DNA of 64,000 bases from Caloramator proteoclasticus DSM 10124 (GCF_900129265.1 NZ_FQVG01000002.1:1-64000); one strand, 5' to 3'; shown: positions 36,153-47,056, counted from the first letter of the stretch. Translations and numbers: made by a program. Notes: a model not told the origin generated them from the sequence alone.

Positions 36153-37196
36153 ATGAATTCAGTTGAGTTAATTGAAGCTATAAAATTACTTGTTCAGGAA
36201 AAGGGGATTGATGAGGAGACTATATTTAATGCACTTGAATCTGCGTTAGTGGCTGCCTATAGAAAAAATTATGGAACATCACAAAATGTAAAGGTAACCA
36301 TAAATAGAGAAACTGGTGAAATACATGTTTATGCACAAAAGAAAGTTGTAGAGGATGTTTATGATAACTTATTGGAAATAAGTTTGGAAGATGCAAGAAA
36401 TATAGATGTTAGGTATAATTTAGATGATGTAGTTGATATTGAAATTACTCCAAAGGATTTCTTAAGGGCAGCAGCTCAAGTAGCAAAACAACGTGTAATT
36501 CAAGAAATAAGAGAACAAGAGAGAAGGATAATATATGAAGAATTTGTTGAAAAGGAAAATGATATTATAACAGGTGTTGTACAAAAGAAAGAGAAGGATA
36601 AGGTTCTTGTTGATATTGGCAAGGTAGAAACATTATTAAATCCAAGTGAACAAATGCCAAATGATACATACAATCATGGAGATATGTTAAAGTTTTATGT
36701 TGTTGAAGTAAAAAAGACTACTAAGGGACCAAATATAATAATTTCAAGAACTCATCCAGGGCTTGTTAAAAGATTGTTTGAATTAGAAGTTCCAGAAATA
36801 TATGAAGGAATAGTGGAAATAAAGAGTATTGCAAGAGAAGCAGGTTCAAGAACTAAAATTGCTGTTTACTCAAGGGATGAAAATGTTGATCCAACTGGAG
36901 CATGTGTTGGACCAAAGGGAGTTAGAGTACAGAATGTTGTAAATGAACTAAAGGGAGAAAAAATAGATATAGTAAAATGGAGTAAAGATCCTGCAGAATT
37001 TATTGAAAATGCTTTAAGCCCAGCAAAGGTATTAAGTGTAGAAATATTAGATGAAAAAGAGAGAATAGCAAGAGTTGTAGTACCAGATTATCAGTTATCA
37101 TTAGCAATTGGTAAAGAAGGACAAAACGCAAGACTTGCTGCAAAACTTACAGGATGGAAAATAGATATCAAAAGTGAATCTCAAGTCAACATTTAG
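36153..37196 (+). CDS. nusA: Transcription termination/antitermination factor NusA
   Basis: This 347-residue RNA polymerase factor has an N-terminal domain (about 1-125), an S1 domain (about 135-200) and two KH domains, including VGPKGVRVQNVV and LAIGKEGQNARLAAKLTGW. The acidic repeats of E. coli NusA are absent, as usual in Firmicutes. It stimulates pausing and intrinsic termination. A terminator-like hairpin in the operon leader could be its own target. Confidence 0.98.
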   Translation: MNSVELIEAIKLLVQEKGIDEETIFNALESALVAAYRKNYGTSQNVKVTINRETGEIHVYAQKKVVEDVYDNLLEISLEDARNIDVRYNLDDVVDIEITPKDFLRAAAQVAKQRVIQEIREQERRIIYEEFVEKENDIITGVVQKKEKDKVLVDIGKVETLLNPSEQMPNDTYNHGDMLKFYVVEVKKTTKGPNIIISRTHPGLVKRLFELEVPEIYEGIVEIKSIAREAGSRTKIAVYSRDENVDPTGACVGPKGVRVQNVVNELKGEKIDIVKWSKDPAEFIENALSPAKVLSVEILDEKERIARVVVPDYQLSLAIGKEGQNARLAAKLTGWKIDIKSESQVNI

Positions 37197-37212
37197 TAAG
37201 GAGGAATAAAAA

Positions 37213-37482
37213 ATGAAGGTTAAAAAGATTCCTCAAAGAATGTGTCTTGGGTGCATGCAAATGAAACCTAAAAAGGAATTAATTAGAGTTGTTAGAAATA
37301 AAGAAGGTGAAGTAAACCTTGATTTAACAGGAAAGGCACCAGGTAGAGGGGCTTATATTTGTAGAAATGTTGAATGTTTTGAGAAGGCATATAAGGCAAA
37401 AAAGTTTGAAAGAGCATTAGAAGTAACAATATCTCCTGAGGTTTATGAAAAGCTAAAGGAGGAATTAGAGAGTGGACAATAA
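37213..37482 (+). CDS. rnpM: YlxR family protein, RNase P modulator
   Basis: This 89-residue protein has the YlxR motifs PQRMCLGCMQMKPKKELIRV and GRGAYICRN, with cysteine pairs near both. In B. subtilis YlxR (RnpM) binds the RNase P RNA and lowers its activity. It lies in its conserved place between nusA and ylxQ and overlaps ylxQ by 11 bases. Confidence 0.94.
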   Translation: MKVKKIPQRMCLGCMQMKPKKELIRVVRNKEGEVNLDLTGKAPGRGAYICRNVECFEKAYKAKKFERALEVTISPEVYEKLKEELESGQ

Positions 37483-37807
37483 ATTATATAATTTTCTTGG
37501 TCTTATTCAAAGGTCAGGCAATCTAACTTCTGGCGATGATGGTGTTGAAATAGACATAAAGAAAGGTAAGTGTAAGCTTTTAATTATATCTGAGGATGCA
37601 AGTGAAAATACAAAAAAGAAATTTATTAGTATGGCAAAAAATTTTGGCGTGCCTTATCTAATTTTTGGAGAAAAAGAGAACATTGGTTATTATATAGGTA
37701 AGTCAATGAGATCGGTTCTATCGATCAAAGATAATAATTTTGCAGAAGCTTTTATAAAAAAGATTAAAGAAAATAACAGTGGGGGTGACAGTATTGTCAA
37801 AGATTAG
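37472..37807 (+). CDS. ylxQ: L7Ae-family K-turn RNA-binding protein YlxQ
   Basis: This 111-residue protein belongs to the L7Ae/L30e/S12e fold: [20 protein letters not shown] at the N-terminus, [17 protein letters not shown] in the core. Bacterial members bind kink-turn RNA in vitro; a cellular role is not settled. The start is GTG 37472 after AAAGGAGG, overlapping rnpM. Its last 14 bases overlap infB. Confidence 0.92.
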   Translation: MDNKLYNFLGLIQRSGNLTSGDDGVEIDIKKGKCKLLIISEDASENTKKKFISMAKNFGVPYLIFGEKENIGYYIGKSMRSVLSIKDNNFAEAFIKKIKENNSGGDSIVKD

Positions 37808-39908
37808 AGTTTATGAATTAGCAAAGCAAATAAACAAATCTAGTAAGGAAGTTATAGAACTTCTATATAATGAGTTTGGTATAGAGGTTAAAAATCATAT
37901 GAGCGTGATTGAAGGCGAGGATGCTAATATAATAAAAGAGTATATTGAAGAGTTAAATGGTAAAAAACAAAAAGAATCAAGTGAAGAAAAGAATGAAACA
38001 ATAAAAACAGAAGAACACAATGAAGTAAATGAATTTGATGATTTAGGATTAATGGATGATAATTATACAAAGAACGAAAAAATAAGAAAAAAACCAAGAA
38101 GTGAAAAAATTAAACAAACTCAAGTTAAGGAAAAAAATAAAAATGATGAAGAGGAAGTAGGAATTGTTGTTATTCCTCCAACAATAAAAGTTGGTGATTT
38201 TGCTCAAAAGATTAAGAAGCCAGCTGCGGAAATAATAAAGAAATTAATTTTAAAGGGTGTTATGGCTTCAATTAATCACGAAATAGACTTTGAAGTGGCT
38301 GAGAAAATAGCAGAAGAATACAATATACTACTTGAGATGGAGCAGGTTAAAGAAAAGGAAGAGGTATTAATAAATGATTTTGAGGACAGTGCTGAAGATA
38401 TGCTTCCAAGACCTCCTGTTGTAACAGTAATGGGACACGTTGACCATGGAAAAACTTCATTACTTGATGCGATAAGGAATTCAAGGGTTGCTGCTCATGA
38501 AGCAGGAGGAATAACACAACACATAGGTGCCTACAGTGTTGATGTAAACGGACAAAAGATAGTATTTTTAGATACACCAGGTCACGAAGCTTTTACTGCA
38601 ATGAGAGCAAGAGGTGCAAAGGTTACCGATATTGCTATATTAGTTGTAGCAGCTGATGATGGTGTTATGCCACAAACTATTGAGGCAATAAACCACGCAA
38701 AGGCAGCAAACGTTCCAATAATTGTTGCTATTAATAAAATTGATAAATCAGGTGCTAACCCAGATAGAGTAAAACAGGAATTAACAGAATACGGATTGAT
38801 TGCTGAGGACTGGGGTGGAGATACTATATGTGTACCTGTCTCAGCTCATACACATCAAGGAATTGATACATTACTTGAAATGATTTTACTTGTTGCCGAA
38901 ATGCAAGAGTTAAAGGCAAATCCAAACAGAGCAGCAAAGGGTACAATTATTGAATCAAAGCTTGATAAAGGAAGAGGACCAGTTGCAACTGCTCTTATAC
39001 AAGCAGGAACATTGAAGGTTGGAGATGCAGTTGTTGCAGGAACAGCATACGGTAAAGTTAGAGCGATGATTGATGATAAGGGTAGAAAGGTTACTAAAGT
39101 GGGCCCATCAATGCCTGTTGAAATTTTAGGACTTTCTGAAGTACCAAATGCTGGTGAAAAATTCTATGTTGTTGCCGATGAAAAAACTGCACGTGAGATT
39201 GCAGAAATAAGAAAAGAAAAACAACGTGAAGAGATGTTTGCTGCAAATGCAAAAGTTTCACTACAGGATCTTTTCTCACAAATTAAAGAAGGAAAAGTTA
39301 AAGTTCTTAACATTATTGTAAAGGCAGATGTACAGGGTTCAGTAGAAGCTATTAGACAATCATTAGAGAAGTTATCAAATGATGAAGTTAAGGTTAAAGT
39401 TATACATGGAGCTGTAGGTGCTATTACTGAAACTGACGTATCACTTGCTTCAGCATCTAATGCGATAATAATTGGGTTTAATGTAAGACCAGATGGAATG
39501 GCAAGACAACTGGCAGAAAAGGAAAGTGTTGAAATAAAAACATATAGAATAATTTATGAAGCAATCGATGATATAACAGCAGCAATGAAGGGTATGTTAG
39601 ATCCTGAGTTTACAGAAGTTGTTACTGCAAGATTACAGGTTAGACAAACATTTAAGGTTTCATCAGTTGGAACAATTGCAGGATGTTATGTTGAAGATGG
39701 TAAAGTTAATAGAAATGATAACATAAGAGTTATAAGAAATGGAATAGTGATTTATGAAGGAAAGATATCATCATTAAAGAGATTTAAAGATGACGTTAGG
39801 GAAGTTGCTGCTGGATATGAATGTGGATTAACTATAGAAAGATTTAATGATATTAAAGAGGGAGACGTTTTTGAAACTTATACAATGAAAGAAGTTGAAA
39901 GAAAGTAA
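37794..39908 (+). CDS. infB: Translation initiation factor IF-2
   Basis: This 704-residue GTPase brings initiator tRNA to the ribosome. An N-terminal IF2N domain ([20 protein letters not shown]) is followed by a charged linker, a second IF2N, then the G domain with [12 protein letters not shown] (about 213), DTPGHEAF and NKIDKSG, and C-terminal beta-barrel domains. I choose TTG 37794 because GGGGGTGA (37781-37788) is at correct spacing. A GTG at 37779 overlaps that site. Confidence 0.98.
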   Translation: MSKIRVYELAKQINKSSKEVIELLYNEFGIEVKNHMSVIEGEDANIIKEYIEELNGKKQKESSEEKNETIKTEEHNEVNEFDDLGLMDDNYTKNEKIRKKPRSEKIKQTQVKEKNKNDEEEVGIVVIPPTIKVGDFAQKIKKPAAEIIKKLILKGVMASINHEIDFEVAEKIAEEYNILLEMEQVKEKEEVLINDFEDSAEDMLPRPPVVTVMGHVDHGKTSLLDAIRNSRVAAHEAGGITQHIGAYSVDVNGQKIVFLDTPGHEAFTAMRARGAKVTDIAILVVAADDGVMPQTIEAINHAKAANVPIIVAINKIDKSGANPDRVKQELTEYGLIAEDWGGDTICVPVSAHTHQGIDTLLEMILLVAEMQELKANPNRAAKGTIIESKLDKGRGPVATALIQAGTLKVGDAVVAGTAYGKVRAMIDDKGRKVTKVGPSMPVEILGLSEVPNAGEKFYVVADEKTAREIAEIRKEKQREEMFAANAKVSLQDLFSQIKEGKVKVLNIIVKADVQGSVEAIRQSLEKLSNDEVKVKVIHGAVGAITETDVSLASASNAIIIGFNVRPDGMARQLAEKESVEIKTYRIIYEAIDDITAAMKGMLDPEFTEVVTARLQVRQTFKVSSVGTIAGCYVEDGKVNRNDNIRVIRNGIVIYEGKISSLKRFKDDVREVAAGYECGLTIERFNDIKEGDVFETYTMKEVERK

Positions 39909-39922
39909 AGAGGTGCATTTAT

Positions 39923-40273
39923 ATGGCATTTGAAAGGAATACAAGACTTTCAGAGGAAGTAAGAAAGGTTTTGAGTAATATAGTTCAAAATGAGTTAAAG
40001 GATCCAAGAATTCCACCTTTAACATCAATTACACACGTAGATGTAACTAAGGACTTAAGATATGCAAAGGTTTATGTTAGCGTATTTGCTGATAATGAAT
40101 CTAAAAAAAGCTGCATTGAAGGATTAAAAAGTGCATCAGGTTTTTTAAGAAAGGAACTTGGCAATAGGATTAAAATTAGATATACTCCAGAATTGATTTT
40201 TGAGCTTGATGAGTCAATTGAATACAGTATGAAAATAAATGACATATTAAGGGAGATAAACAAAAATGAATAA
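39923..40273 (+). CDS. rbfA: Ribosome-binding factor A
   Basis: This 116-residue KH-like protein helps 16S 5'-end maturation and cold growth. RLSEEVRKVLSNIVQNELKD and the core VTKDLRYAKVYVSVF are family motifs. AGAGGTG precedes the ATG. It overlaps nrnA by 8 bases. Confidence 0.96.
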   Translation: MAFERNTRLSEEVRKVLSNIVQNELKDPRIPPLTSITHVDVTKDLRYAKVYVSVFADNESKKSCIEGLKSASGFLRKELGNRIKIRYTPELIFELDESIEYSMKINDILREINKNE

Positions 40274-41252
40274 GCTTGAAGAACTAAAAAAAATTATTGA
40301 CTCCCTAAATAACTTTGCAATAGTATCCCATACTTCACCAGATGGTGATAGTATGGGGTCTATTCTTAGTCTTTATAATTTATTAATAGATTTGAATAAA
40401 AATGTTGATGTTTTTGTTGAAGGCCAAGCTCCTTATAAATTTTCATATTTAAGCGGCTTTTATAATATAAAAAATATTAGTCAGTCAAACAGCAGGTATG
40501 ATTGTTTGTTTGTTTTAGATTGTGGTGATGAGGATAGATTAGGTGAATGCAAAGATTTGTTAAATAGAACGGATATAATAATTAATATTGACCATCATAT
40601 AACAAATAATAGCTTTGGTAATATAAATATAATTGATGCAAAGGCATCGAGTGTTGGAGAAATTTTATTTGAATTGTATAAAAATCTTAATTATAAAATT
40701 ACAAAAGAAATTGCTGAATGCCTTTACACATCTATTGTTTCTGATACAGGAGGCTTTAAATTTTCTAATACATCATCAAAGACAATGAGGATAGTAGCCG
40801 ATCTTATAGATACAGGAATAAATTTTACAAATATCTATTACAGGATAATGGATTTAAAAACTTTAAACGGTATAAAATTAATTTCTAAGGTTACATCTAC
40901 ATTAAAGATTTATTTAGATGGTAAGGTAGCAACAATGAAGCTTACAAAACAAATGTTAGAAGAATGTCAAACAAAGGAAGATGAAGCTGGTGAACTTGTT
41001 AATATAGTTAGGGATATAGAAAGTGTTGAGGTAGGAATTTTAATAAAAGAAGTTGATATAGATACCTATAAAATTAGTTTTAGATCTAAGGATTATTTCG
41101 ATGTAAAAGATATTGCTTTAAAATATGGAGGAGGAGGACATATAAAGGCAGCAGGCTGTACAATCAAAAATAAATCAATAGATGAAATTGAAAAGGAATT
41201 AATTGATGAAATAAAAAAGGCTTGGGTGAAATATAATGAATGGAATAATTAA
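40266..41252 (+). CDS. nrnA: DHH-family bifunctional oligoribonuclease/pAp phosphatase
   Basis: This 328-residue protein has DHH-family motifs: SHTSPDGDSMGS, VLDCGDEDRLG, NIDHHITNN and the DHHA1 glycine motif GGGGHIKAAG. NrnA of B. subtilis degrades nanoRNAs of 2-5 nt and dephosphorylates pAp. The start lies inside the end of rbfA after AGGGAG. The order rbfA-nrnA-truB-ribF is common in Clostridia. It overlaps truB by 17 bases. Confidence 0.95.
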   Translation: MNKLEELKKIIDSLNNFAIVSHTSPDGDSMGSILSLYNLLIDLNKNVDVFVEGQAPYKFSYLSGFYNIKNISQSNSRYDCLFVLDCGDEDRLGECKDLLNRTDIIINIDHHITNNSFGNINIIDAKASSVGEILFELYKNLNYKITKEIAECLYTSIVSDTGGFKFSNTSSKTMRIVADLIDTGINFTNIYYRIMDLKTLNGIKLISKVTSTLKIYLDGKVATMKLTKQMLEECQTKEDEAGELVNIVRDIESVEVGILIKEVDIDTYKISFRSKDYFDVKDIALKYGGGGHIKAAGCTIKNKSIDEIEKELIDEIKKAWVKYNEWNN

Positions 41253-42090
41253 TATTCTAAAGCCACCAGGAATGACTTCACACGATGTAGTATCCTTCTT
41301 AAGAAAAAGATTAAATATAAAAAAAATAGGACATACTGGAACATTAGATCCAGGTGCTGCAGGGGTGCTGCCTATATGTATTGGAAAGGCTACAAAAATT
41401 GTTGAGTATATAACTTCACAAGATAAAACCTATATATGTGAAGTAACGTTTGGGAAAGTTACTGATACATTTGATAAATATGGAAAAATTATAGAAGAGT
41501 ACAATAATGATTTTGAATTAGAGTATAATGAATTAAAAAAGGTTACAGATGAGTTTGTAGGTGAAATAGAACAAACTCCTCCAACATATTCAGCAATAAA
41601 AATAAATGGACAAAGGGCCTATGAATTGGCAAGGAGAGGGGAATCCTTTGCAATTCCCAGTAGAAAAGTATATATATATAGTATAGATATATTAAAAGTA
41701 TACCAAAAAAGTGCTTTATTAAAGATACACTGTTCAAAGGGAACATATATTAGAAGCCTATGCAACGATTTGGGTAAAAAAGTTGGATATGGTGCATATA
41801 TGAGTTTCCTTTTAAGAACACAATCTGGAAAATTTACAATTGATAATTCAGTCTTATTAGATGATATAACAATAGAAAACATAAAAAAAATTATGTTAAC
41901 TATCGACGATGTTCTTGAATATCCCATAATTAAATTAAATGAAAATCAAACTAAAAAGTTTTTAAATGGGGCCTTTTTAGAAATGAATTTAGAGGATAAA
42001 TACTATAGGATATATAGTAATAATGAAACTTTTTTAGGTATAGGTATAATTCAAAAAAATAGACTTAAACCTGATAAAATATTAATATAA
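41236..42090 (+). CDS. truB: tRNA pseudouridine-55 synthase
   Basis: This 284-residue enzyme makes pseudouridine 55 in the T loop of tRNA. NILKPPGMTSHDVV and the catalytic Asp in GHTGTLDPGAAGVLPI are clear. CSKGTYIRSLCNDLG is the second family motif. It overlaps nrnA, so translation is probably coupled, and ribF follows after 10 bases. Confidence 0.98.
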   Translation: MNGIINILKPPGMTSHDVVSFLRKRLNIKKIGHTGTLDPGAAGVLPICIGKATKIVEYITSQDKTYICEVTFGKVTDTFDKYGKIIEEYNNDFELEYNELKKVTDEFVGEIEQTPPTYSAIKINGQRAYELARRGESFAIPSRKVYIYSIDILKVYQKSALLKIHCSKGTYIRSLCNDLGKKVGYGAYMSFLLRTQSGKFTIDNSVLLDDITIENIKKIMLTIDDVLEYPIIKLNENQTKKFLNGAFLEMNLEDKYYRIYSNNETFLGIGIIQKNRLKPDKILI

Positions 42091-42100
42091 GGTGTTTTGT

Positions 42101-43012
42101 ATGAAGATAATTAATGAAGATTTTAGAAATATTTTATTAGATTATAATACTACAGTTGCATTGGGGATGTTTGATGGGGTGCATATTGCACATAGGGAAA
42201 TAATAAAAAGAGCAGTATTGGATGCAAAAATTAATAAAACTAAAAGTGTAGTATTGACTTTTGAACAAGATCCTGATGAATTTTTATATCCAGATAAAAA
42301 GCATAAAATAATAACTGAAAACAAGACAAAAATAAAATTAATTGAAGAACTTTCACCAGATTATCTTATTTTATTAAAAACGAATAAGGAATTGCTTAAT
42401 CTTAATCCAGAGGATTTTATAAATTTTTTAATAAATAATATTGGTATAAAAAAGGTTGTATGTGGTTTTGATTATAAATTTGGTAAAAAGGCAAAAGGTA
42501 ATATTGATTTATTAAGAATGTATGCAAATAATTATGGGTATTCTTTAGAAGTTGTTGATGAAATAAAAATAAATGGATTTAAAGTTTCCAGCTCAGCAAT
42601 TAGAGAAAAGTTAGAAAAAGGGTTAATAATAGAAGCTAATGAACTTTTAGGATATGAATTTAGTATTTATGGAGCTGTTGAAAAAGGAAACCAAATAGCA
42701 AGAGAAATGGGGTATCCAACAGCCAATATCTATGTTGATGACAGAATTGCACTTAGAAATGGTGTTTATGCAACTAAAACAGTAATAAATGGTAAGGAGT
42801 ATTCTTCTATATCAAATATAGGTATTAAACCAACATTTAATGGAAAACAAAAAGTATTAGAGACTCACCTATTTAATACAAACATAAATTTATATGGTAA
42901 GGAAATAATGGTTAAATTTTTAAAATTTATTAGAGATGAACAGAAGTTTGATAGCATAATTAATCTCAAGAAGAGGATACAAGAAGATATTATTATAGCA
43001 AGAAACATATAA
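42101..43012 (+). CDS. ribF: Bifunctional riboflavin kinase/FAD synthetase
   Basis: This 303-residue enzyme makes FMN and FAD. The N-terminal FAD synthetase domain has TTVALGMFDGVHIAHREI and the HxGH-like nucleotide site; VSSSAIREKLEKG ends it. The riboflavin-kinase barrel has GYPTANIYVDD and NGVYATKT. The ATG at 42101 follows AAGGTG; a GTG at 42092 lies within that site. No FMN riboswitch is seen, consistent with a housekeeping operon position. Confidence 0.97.
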   Translation: MKIINEDFRNILLDYNTTVALGMFDGVHIAHREIIKRAVLDAKINKTKSVVLTFEQDPDEFLYPDKKHKIITENKTKIKLIEELSPDYLILLKTNKELLNLNPEDFINFLINNIGIKKVVCGFDYKFGKKAKGNIDLLRMYANNYGYSLEVVDEIKINGFKVSSSAIREKLEKGLIIEANELLGYEFSIYGAVEKGNQIAREMGYPTANIYVDDRIALRNGVYATKTVINGKEYSSISNIGIKPTFNGKQKVLETHLFNTNINLYGKEIMVKFLKFIRDEQKFDSIINLKKRIQEDIIIARNI

Positions 43013-43021
43013 AAATATGTA

Positions 43022-43050
43022 TTTACAATTAACAATCCTTTTGATATAAT
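43022..43050 (+). promoter_or_regulatory. Promoter for rpsO
   Basis: TTTACA (43022-43027), 17 bases, TATAAT (43045-43050), with extended TG at 43042-43043. It begins ten bases after the ribF stop and starts a leader of about 70 nt. Confidence 0.75.
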
Positions 43051-43060
43051 TTGTCTGTAA

Positions 43061-43104
43061 CCTGTGCAAAGTTATCGTAGCACCGGCGTTAACCTTGCAC
43101 AAGG
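43061..43104 (+). ncRNA. Structured S15 leader (autoregulatory candidate)
   Basis: TGTGCAA (43063-43069) pairs with TTGCACA (43095-43101). After an A-C mismatch, GTTA (43071-43074) pairs with TAAC (43090-43093), leaving an internal element with GCACCGGC. S15 leaders that repress rpsO are known in several phyla with different structures. The fold is seen; S15 binding is inferred. Confidence 0.55.
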
Positions 43105-43129
43105 GGTTAATAATTTAGGAGGTGTAACA

Positions 43130-43393
43130 ATGGATAAGACAATTAAGCAAGAAATTATCAACAAGTACAAGAGACATGAAGGAGATACTGGTTCTCCAGA
43201 AGTACAAATTGCACTTTTAACAGAAAGAATTAATCATTTAACTGAACACTTAAAGGTTCATAAGCAAGACCACCATTCAAGAAGAGGTCTTTTAAAGATG
43301 GTTGGTAAGAGAAGAGGTCTATTAAACTATCTAATGAAGACTGACCTTGAAAAGTATCGTCAACTAATTCAAGATTTAGGAATTAGAAAATAA
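43130..43393 (+). CDS. rpsO: 30S ribosomal protein S15
   Basis: This 87-residue protein starts [20 protein letters not shown] and has [20 protein letters not shown] and [18 protein letters not shown], the classic S15 pattern. It binds the 16S central domain early in assembly. The ATG at 43130 follows TAGGAGGTG. It has its own promoter, a structured leader and a terminator, and pnp follows, the conserved order. Confidence 0.98.
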   Translation: MDKTIKQEIINKYKRHEGDTGSPEVQIALLTERINHLTEHLKVHKQDHHSRRGLLKMVGKRRGLLNYLMKTDLEKYRQLIQDLGIRK

Positions 43394-43400
43394 TAACTTA

Positions 43401-43432
43401 AAAAATAGAGCGGAAAATCCGCTCTATTTTTT
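43401..43432 (+). terminator. Terminator after rpsO
   Basis: AAAAATAGAGCGGA (43401-43414) pairs perfectly with TCCGCTCTATTTTT (43418-43431), loop AAA, ending in a T-run. Confidence 0.9.
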
Positions 43433-43438
43433 AAACCT

Positions 43439-43467
43439 GTTTCTAAATGTGCAATATATGGTATAAT
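43439..43467 (+). promoter_or_regulatory. Extended -10 promoter for pnp
   Basis: TGGTATAAT (43459-43467) gives a TG-extended -10. The matching -35 (43439-43444) is poor. It lies between the rpsO terminator and pnp. Confidence 0.5.
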
Positions 43468-43542
43468 ATTATTGTAAGAAATGTTTAAATTATAATTTTT
43501 ATGAAATAATAATAAAAGAGGAATAAGAAGGGAGGCTATTAG

Positions 43543-45654
43543 ATGCATAATATTTTTACAACAAACATCGCTGGTAGAGAAGTAAAAGCAGATATCGGAA
43601 AATATGCATTACTATCAAATGGAGCAGTTTTATTTAGCTATGGTGAAACTGTTGTTTTAGTTACAGCAAATGCATCAGAAGAACCAAAGGAAGGGGTAGA
43701 CTTTTTCCCATTAAGTGTTGATTATGAAGAAAGATTATATGCAGTGGGTAAGATACCTGGAGGTTTTATAAAGAGAGAGGGAAAGCCAACAGAAAAGGCA
43801 ATATTGTCAGCAAGAGCGATAGATAGACCAATAAGACCACTATTTCCAAAGGGTTATAGAAATGATGTTCAAGTTATTTGTACTGTTCTATCAGTAGACC
43901 CTGACAATCCACCAGAAATTGTTGCAATGAATGGGGCATCTCTTGCTTTATGTATTTCAGACATACCTTTTGAAGGTCCTTGTGCAGCAGTTTTAGTAGG
44001 AAGGATTAATGGAAATTTTGTCGTTAATCCAACAGCAAAGGAAAGAGAAGAAAGTGATCTTCATTTAATAGTATCAGCAACAAAGGAAAGAGTAATGATG
44101 ATAGAAGCTGGTGGGCAAGAAATACCAGAAGAAGATATGTTTAATGCTATAATGTTTGGTTTTAATGCTTGTCAGGAAATGATAAAATTCCAAGAAGAAG
44201 TTACACAAAAATGTGGTAAAGAAAAAAGAATTCCACAACTTTATAAAGTTCCAGATGAAATTGAAACTGCTGTTAGGGAATATGCTACTGATAAATTATG
44301 GGAAGCAATGCAATATACAGATAGACAAGAAAGACAAGAAAAGGTTGATTTAGTTAAAGAAGAAGTATTTGCTCATTTTGCTGAAGTTTTTGAAGATGCT
44401 GAAAAAGATATAGACGATGTTATGTATAGAATAATGAAGGAACATGTAAGAAAGATGATTTTAGAAGAGAAGAGAAGACCTGATGGAAGAATGTTTAATG
44501 AAATAAGGCCTTTATACTGTGAAGTAGGTATATTACCAAGAACACACGGTTCAGGATTATTCCAACGTGGACAAACACAAGTATTGACAGCAGCAACTTT
44601 AGGAGCACTTGGTGATGTACAAATACTTGATGGACTTGGTGATGAAGAATTTAAGCGTTATATGCACCATTATAATTTTCCACCATATTCAACAGGTGAA
44701 GTTAAATTCTTGAGAGGTCCTGGAAGAAGAGAGATTGGTCATGGTGCCTTAGCAGAAAGAGCATTAGAACCAGTAATACCACCAGAAGAGGAATTCCCAT
44801 ATACTATAAGATTAGTATCTGAAGTTTTAAGCTCAAATGGTTCAACATCGCAAGCCAGTGTTTGTGCAAGTACACTTGCTCTAATGGATGCGGGAGTTCC
44901 AATTAAAAGGCCTGTTGCTGGAATAGCTATGGGACTTGTTACAGACGAAGAATTAACAAAAGCAGAGATATTAACTGATATACAAGGAATTGAAGATTTC
45001 TTTGGTGATATGGACTTTAAAGTAGCAGGTACAGAAAAAGGAATTACAGCTATCCAAGTTGATACAAAAATAAAGGGATTACCAGAGGATGTTATTAAAA
45101 GGGCTATTATGCAAGCAAGAGAAGCAAGATTAAAAATATTAGATACAATGCTATCAACTATAGCTGAACCAAGAAAAGAGCTTTCAAAATATGCACCAAG
45201 AATAATACATATGCTAATAGATCCAGATAAAATAAGAGATGTTATAGGACCAGGTGGAAAAACAATTAAAAAGATAATAGCAGATACAGGTGTAAAAATA
45301 GATACAGAAGATGATGGTAGATTATATATTTGTGCACCAAACATTGAATCAGGTGAAAGGGCTAAGAAAATAATTGAAGGAATAACAAAGGATGTACAGG
45401 TTGGAGAGATTTACTTAGGTAGAGTTAATAGAATAACTCAATTTGGTGCATTTGTTGAAATTCTTCCAGGTAAAGAGGGATTAGTACATATTTCAAAGTT
45501 AGCTCACGAGAGAGTAAATAAAGTAGAAGATGTTGTAAATGTTGGAGATGAAATATTAGTTAAGGTAACAGAAATTGATAATCAAGGAAGAATAAACCTA
45601 TCAAGAAAAGATGCAATTAAAAAAGAAGAAACCAAAGATAAGGACAAAGAATAA
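43543..45654 (+). CDS. pnp: Polyribonucleotide nucleotidyltransferase (PNPase)
   Basis: This 703-residue 3'-5' phosphorolytic exonuclease degrades mRNA. Two RNase PH domains flank a helical linker (second: [19 protein letters not shown]). The C-terminal KH domain has [15 protein letters not shown] (about 568), and the S1 domain has [26 protein letters not shown] precedes the ATG. RNase Y, its usual partner in Firmicute RNA decay, is encoded at 59692. Confidence 0.98.
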   Translation: MHNIFTTNIAGREVKADIGKYALLSNGAVLFSYGETVVLVTANASEEPKEGVDFFPLSVDYEERLYAVGKIPGGFIKREGKPTEKAILSARAIDRPIRPLFPKGYRNDVQVICTVLSVDPDNPPEIVAMNGASLALCISDIPFEGPCAAVLVGRINGNFVVNPTAKEREESDLHLIVSATKERVMMIEAGGQEIPEEDMFNAIMFGFNACQEMIKFQEEVTQKCGKEKRIPQLYKVPDEIETAVREYATDKLWEAMQYTDRQERQEKVDLVKEEVFAHFAEVFEDAEKDIDDVMYRIMKEHVRKMILEEKRRPDGRMFNEIRPLYCEVGILPRTHGSGLFQRGQTQVLTAATLGALGDVQILDGLGDEEFKRYMHHYNFPPYSTGEVKFLRGPGRREIGHGALAERALEPVIPPEEEFPYTIRLVSEVLSSNGSTSQASVCASTLALMDAGVPIKRPVAGIAMGLVTDEELTKAEILTDIQGIEDFFGDMDFKVAGTEKGITAIQVDTKIKGLPEDVIKRAIMQAREARLKILDTMLSTIAEPRKELSKYAPRIIHMLIDPDKIRDVIGPGGKTIKKIIADTGVKIDTEDDGRLYICAPNIESGERAKKIIEGITKDVQVGEIYLGRVNRITQFGAFVEILPGKEGLVHISKLAHERVNKVEDVVNVGDEILVKVTEIDNQGRINLSRKDAIKKEETKDKDKE

Positions 45655-45676
45655 GGCTTATTATAAGCCTTTTTTT
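45653..45676 (+). terminator. Terminator after pnp
   Basis: AAGGCTTA (45653-45660) pairs with TAAGCCTT (45664-45671) around TTA, then TTTTT. It overlaps the pnp stop codon. Confidence 0.85.
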
Positions 45677-45796
45677 ATAACGTATAGTTAATTAATCCTT
45701 TTAAAGTTTGGAAAGTTAGATATTTATTAAAATTAAGCCGCATAATATATGTAGAAGAGCTAAAACCTAATTTTTAGTTATATACAGGAGGTTAAT

Positions 45797-47056
45797 ATGT
45801 ATCAAGTTTTAAATTTAAATAATGGAATACGCGTAGTTTTAGAACATATACCTTATGTTAATTCTGTTAGCGTTGGTGTGTGGGTAAAAAGTGGTTCAAG
45901 ATATGAAAGTGAAGAAATTAATGGCATATCTCATTTTATAGAACATATGATGTTTAAGGGAACTCAAAATAGAACAGCTAAACAAATTGCAGAGGATATA
46001 GAGGGGCTTGGAGGACAAATAAACGCTTTTACAAGTAAAGAAGCAACCTGCTATTATGTAAAGATGATAGACCAACATATAGATATAGCAATCGATGTTT
46101 TAATGGATATGTTGTTAAATGCAAATATGAATAAAGATGATATAGAGAAGGAAAAAGGTGTAATTAAAGAAGAAATAAATATGTATGAAGACTCTCCAGA
46201 GGATTTAGTTGGTGATTTATTATCTAAGGCTACTTGGGATGGAGATAGCTTATCATATACAATTTTAGGAACACATTATACAATTGATAATATGTCTAAA
46301 GAAAAAATAGTAAGTTATATGAGAAGAACCTACAATTATAAAAACATTGTCATTGCAATTGCGGGTAATTTTGAAAAAGATAAAGTTATAGAAAAATTAG
46401 AAAGTTATTTTAACAAAAATGATTTAGATGAACTACAAGACTTAAGTATTTCTTCTCCAAAGGTTAATAATAGTATATTGGTAAAACAAAAGGATATTGA
46501 ACAGGTACATATTGGATTGTCTTTAGATGGAATTGAGCTTGGAAATGAAGAGATATATACATTGTCAGCAATAAATAATTATTTTGGAGGAGGAACAAGT
46601 TCGCGTTTATTCCAAAGATTAAGGGAGGAAAATGGTTTAGTATACACTATATATTCTTTCCCTTCATCATATATAAATTGTGGTTCCTTCAACATATATT
46701 TTGCATTAAATGAGAATAATGTAGAAAGAGCAATTTCATATATTAAAGAGGAAATAAACAATTTATGTAAATTAGGTATAGATAAAGAACAAATACTTAA
46801 AGCAAAAGAACAACTCAAGGGCAATTATATTTTAGGTTTAGAAAGTGTTGCAAATAGAATGTTTAGTATGGGTAAGTCACTTTTATTACAAAATAAGGTA
46901 TACGAACCTTCTGAAGTTCTAAGCAAAATAGATAAAATAACAGAAGAAGATATTAGAAGAATAATTGATAAAATATTCTCTAATGGAATTAAGTCAGCTG
47001 CAATAGTTGGCAAAAATGTTGAAGAAGAAAAATATAAAAAGTTGATTTGGGGGTAG
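45797..47056 (+). CDS. mlpA: M16 zinc peptidase MlpA-like
   Basis: This 419-residue protein belongs to peptidase family M16 (processing-peptidase type). The inverted zinc motif HFIEHMMFKGT (HxxEH, residues 46-50) is intact, with the downstream glutamate in KGVIKEEINMYEDSPED. There is no signal peptide, so it is cytoplasmic. It lies after pnp and, with dut between, before ymxH, matching the pnp-mlpA-ymxH order of Bacillus. AGGAGG precedes the ATG. Substrates are unknown; the Bacillus homologue influences extracellular protease expression. Confidence 0.93.
   Translation: MYQVLNLNNGIRVVLEHIPYVNSVSVGVWVKSGSRYESEEINGISHFIEHMMFKGTQNRTAKQIAEDIEGLGGQINAFTSKEATCYYVKMIDQHIDIAIDVLMDMLLNANMNKDDIEKEKGVIKEEINMYEDSPEDLVGDLLSKATWDGDSLSYTILGTHYTIDNMSKEKIVSYMRRTYNYKNIVIAIAGNFEKDKVIEKLESYFNKNDLDELQDLSISSPKVNNSILVKQKDIEQVHIGLSLDGIELGNEEIYTLSAINNYFGGGTSSRLFQRLREENGLVYTIYSFPSSYINCGSFNIYFALNENNVERAISYIKEEINNLCKLGIDKEQILKAKEQLKGNYILGLESVANRMFSMGKSLLLQNKVYEPSEVLSKIDKITEEDIRRIIDKIFSNGIKSAAIVGKNVEEEKYKKLIWG

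Noticed and set aside
45677-45796. Sigma-E-type sporulation promoter upstream of mlpA
   Set aside because: An ATATT and a CATAATAT are present, but the spacing (16 bases) and -10 do not fit the consensus well enough.
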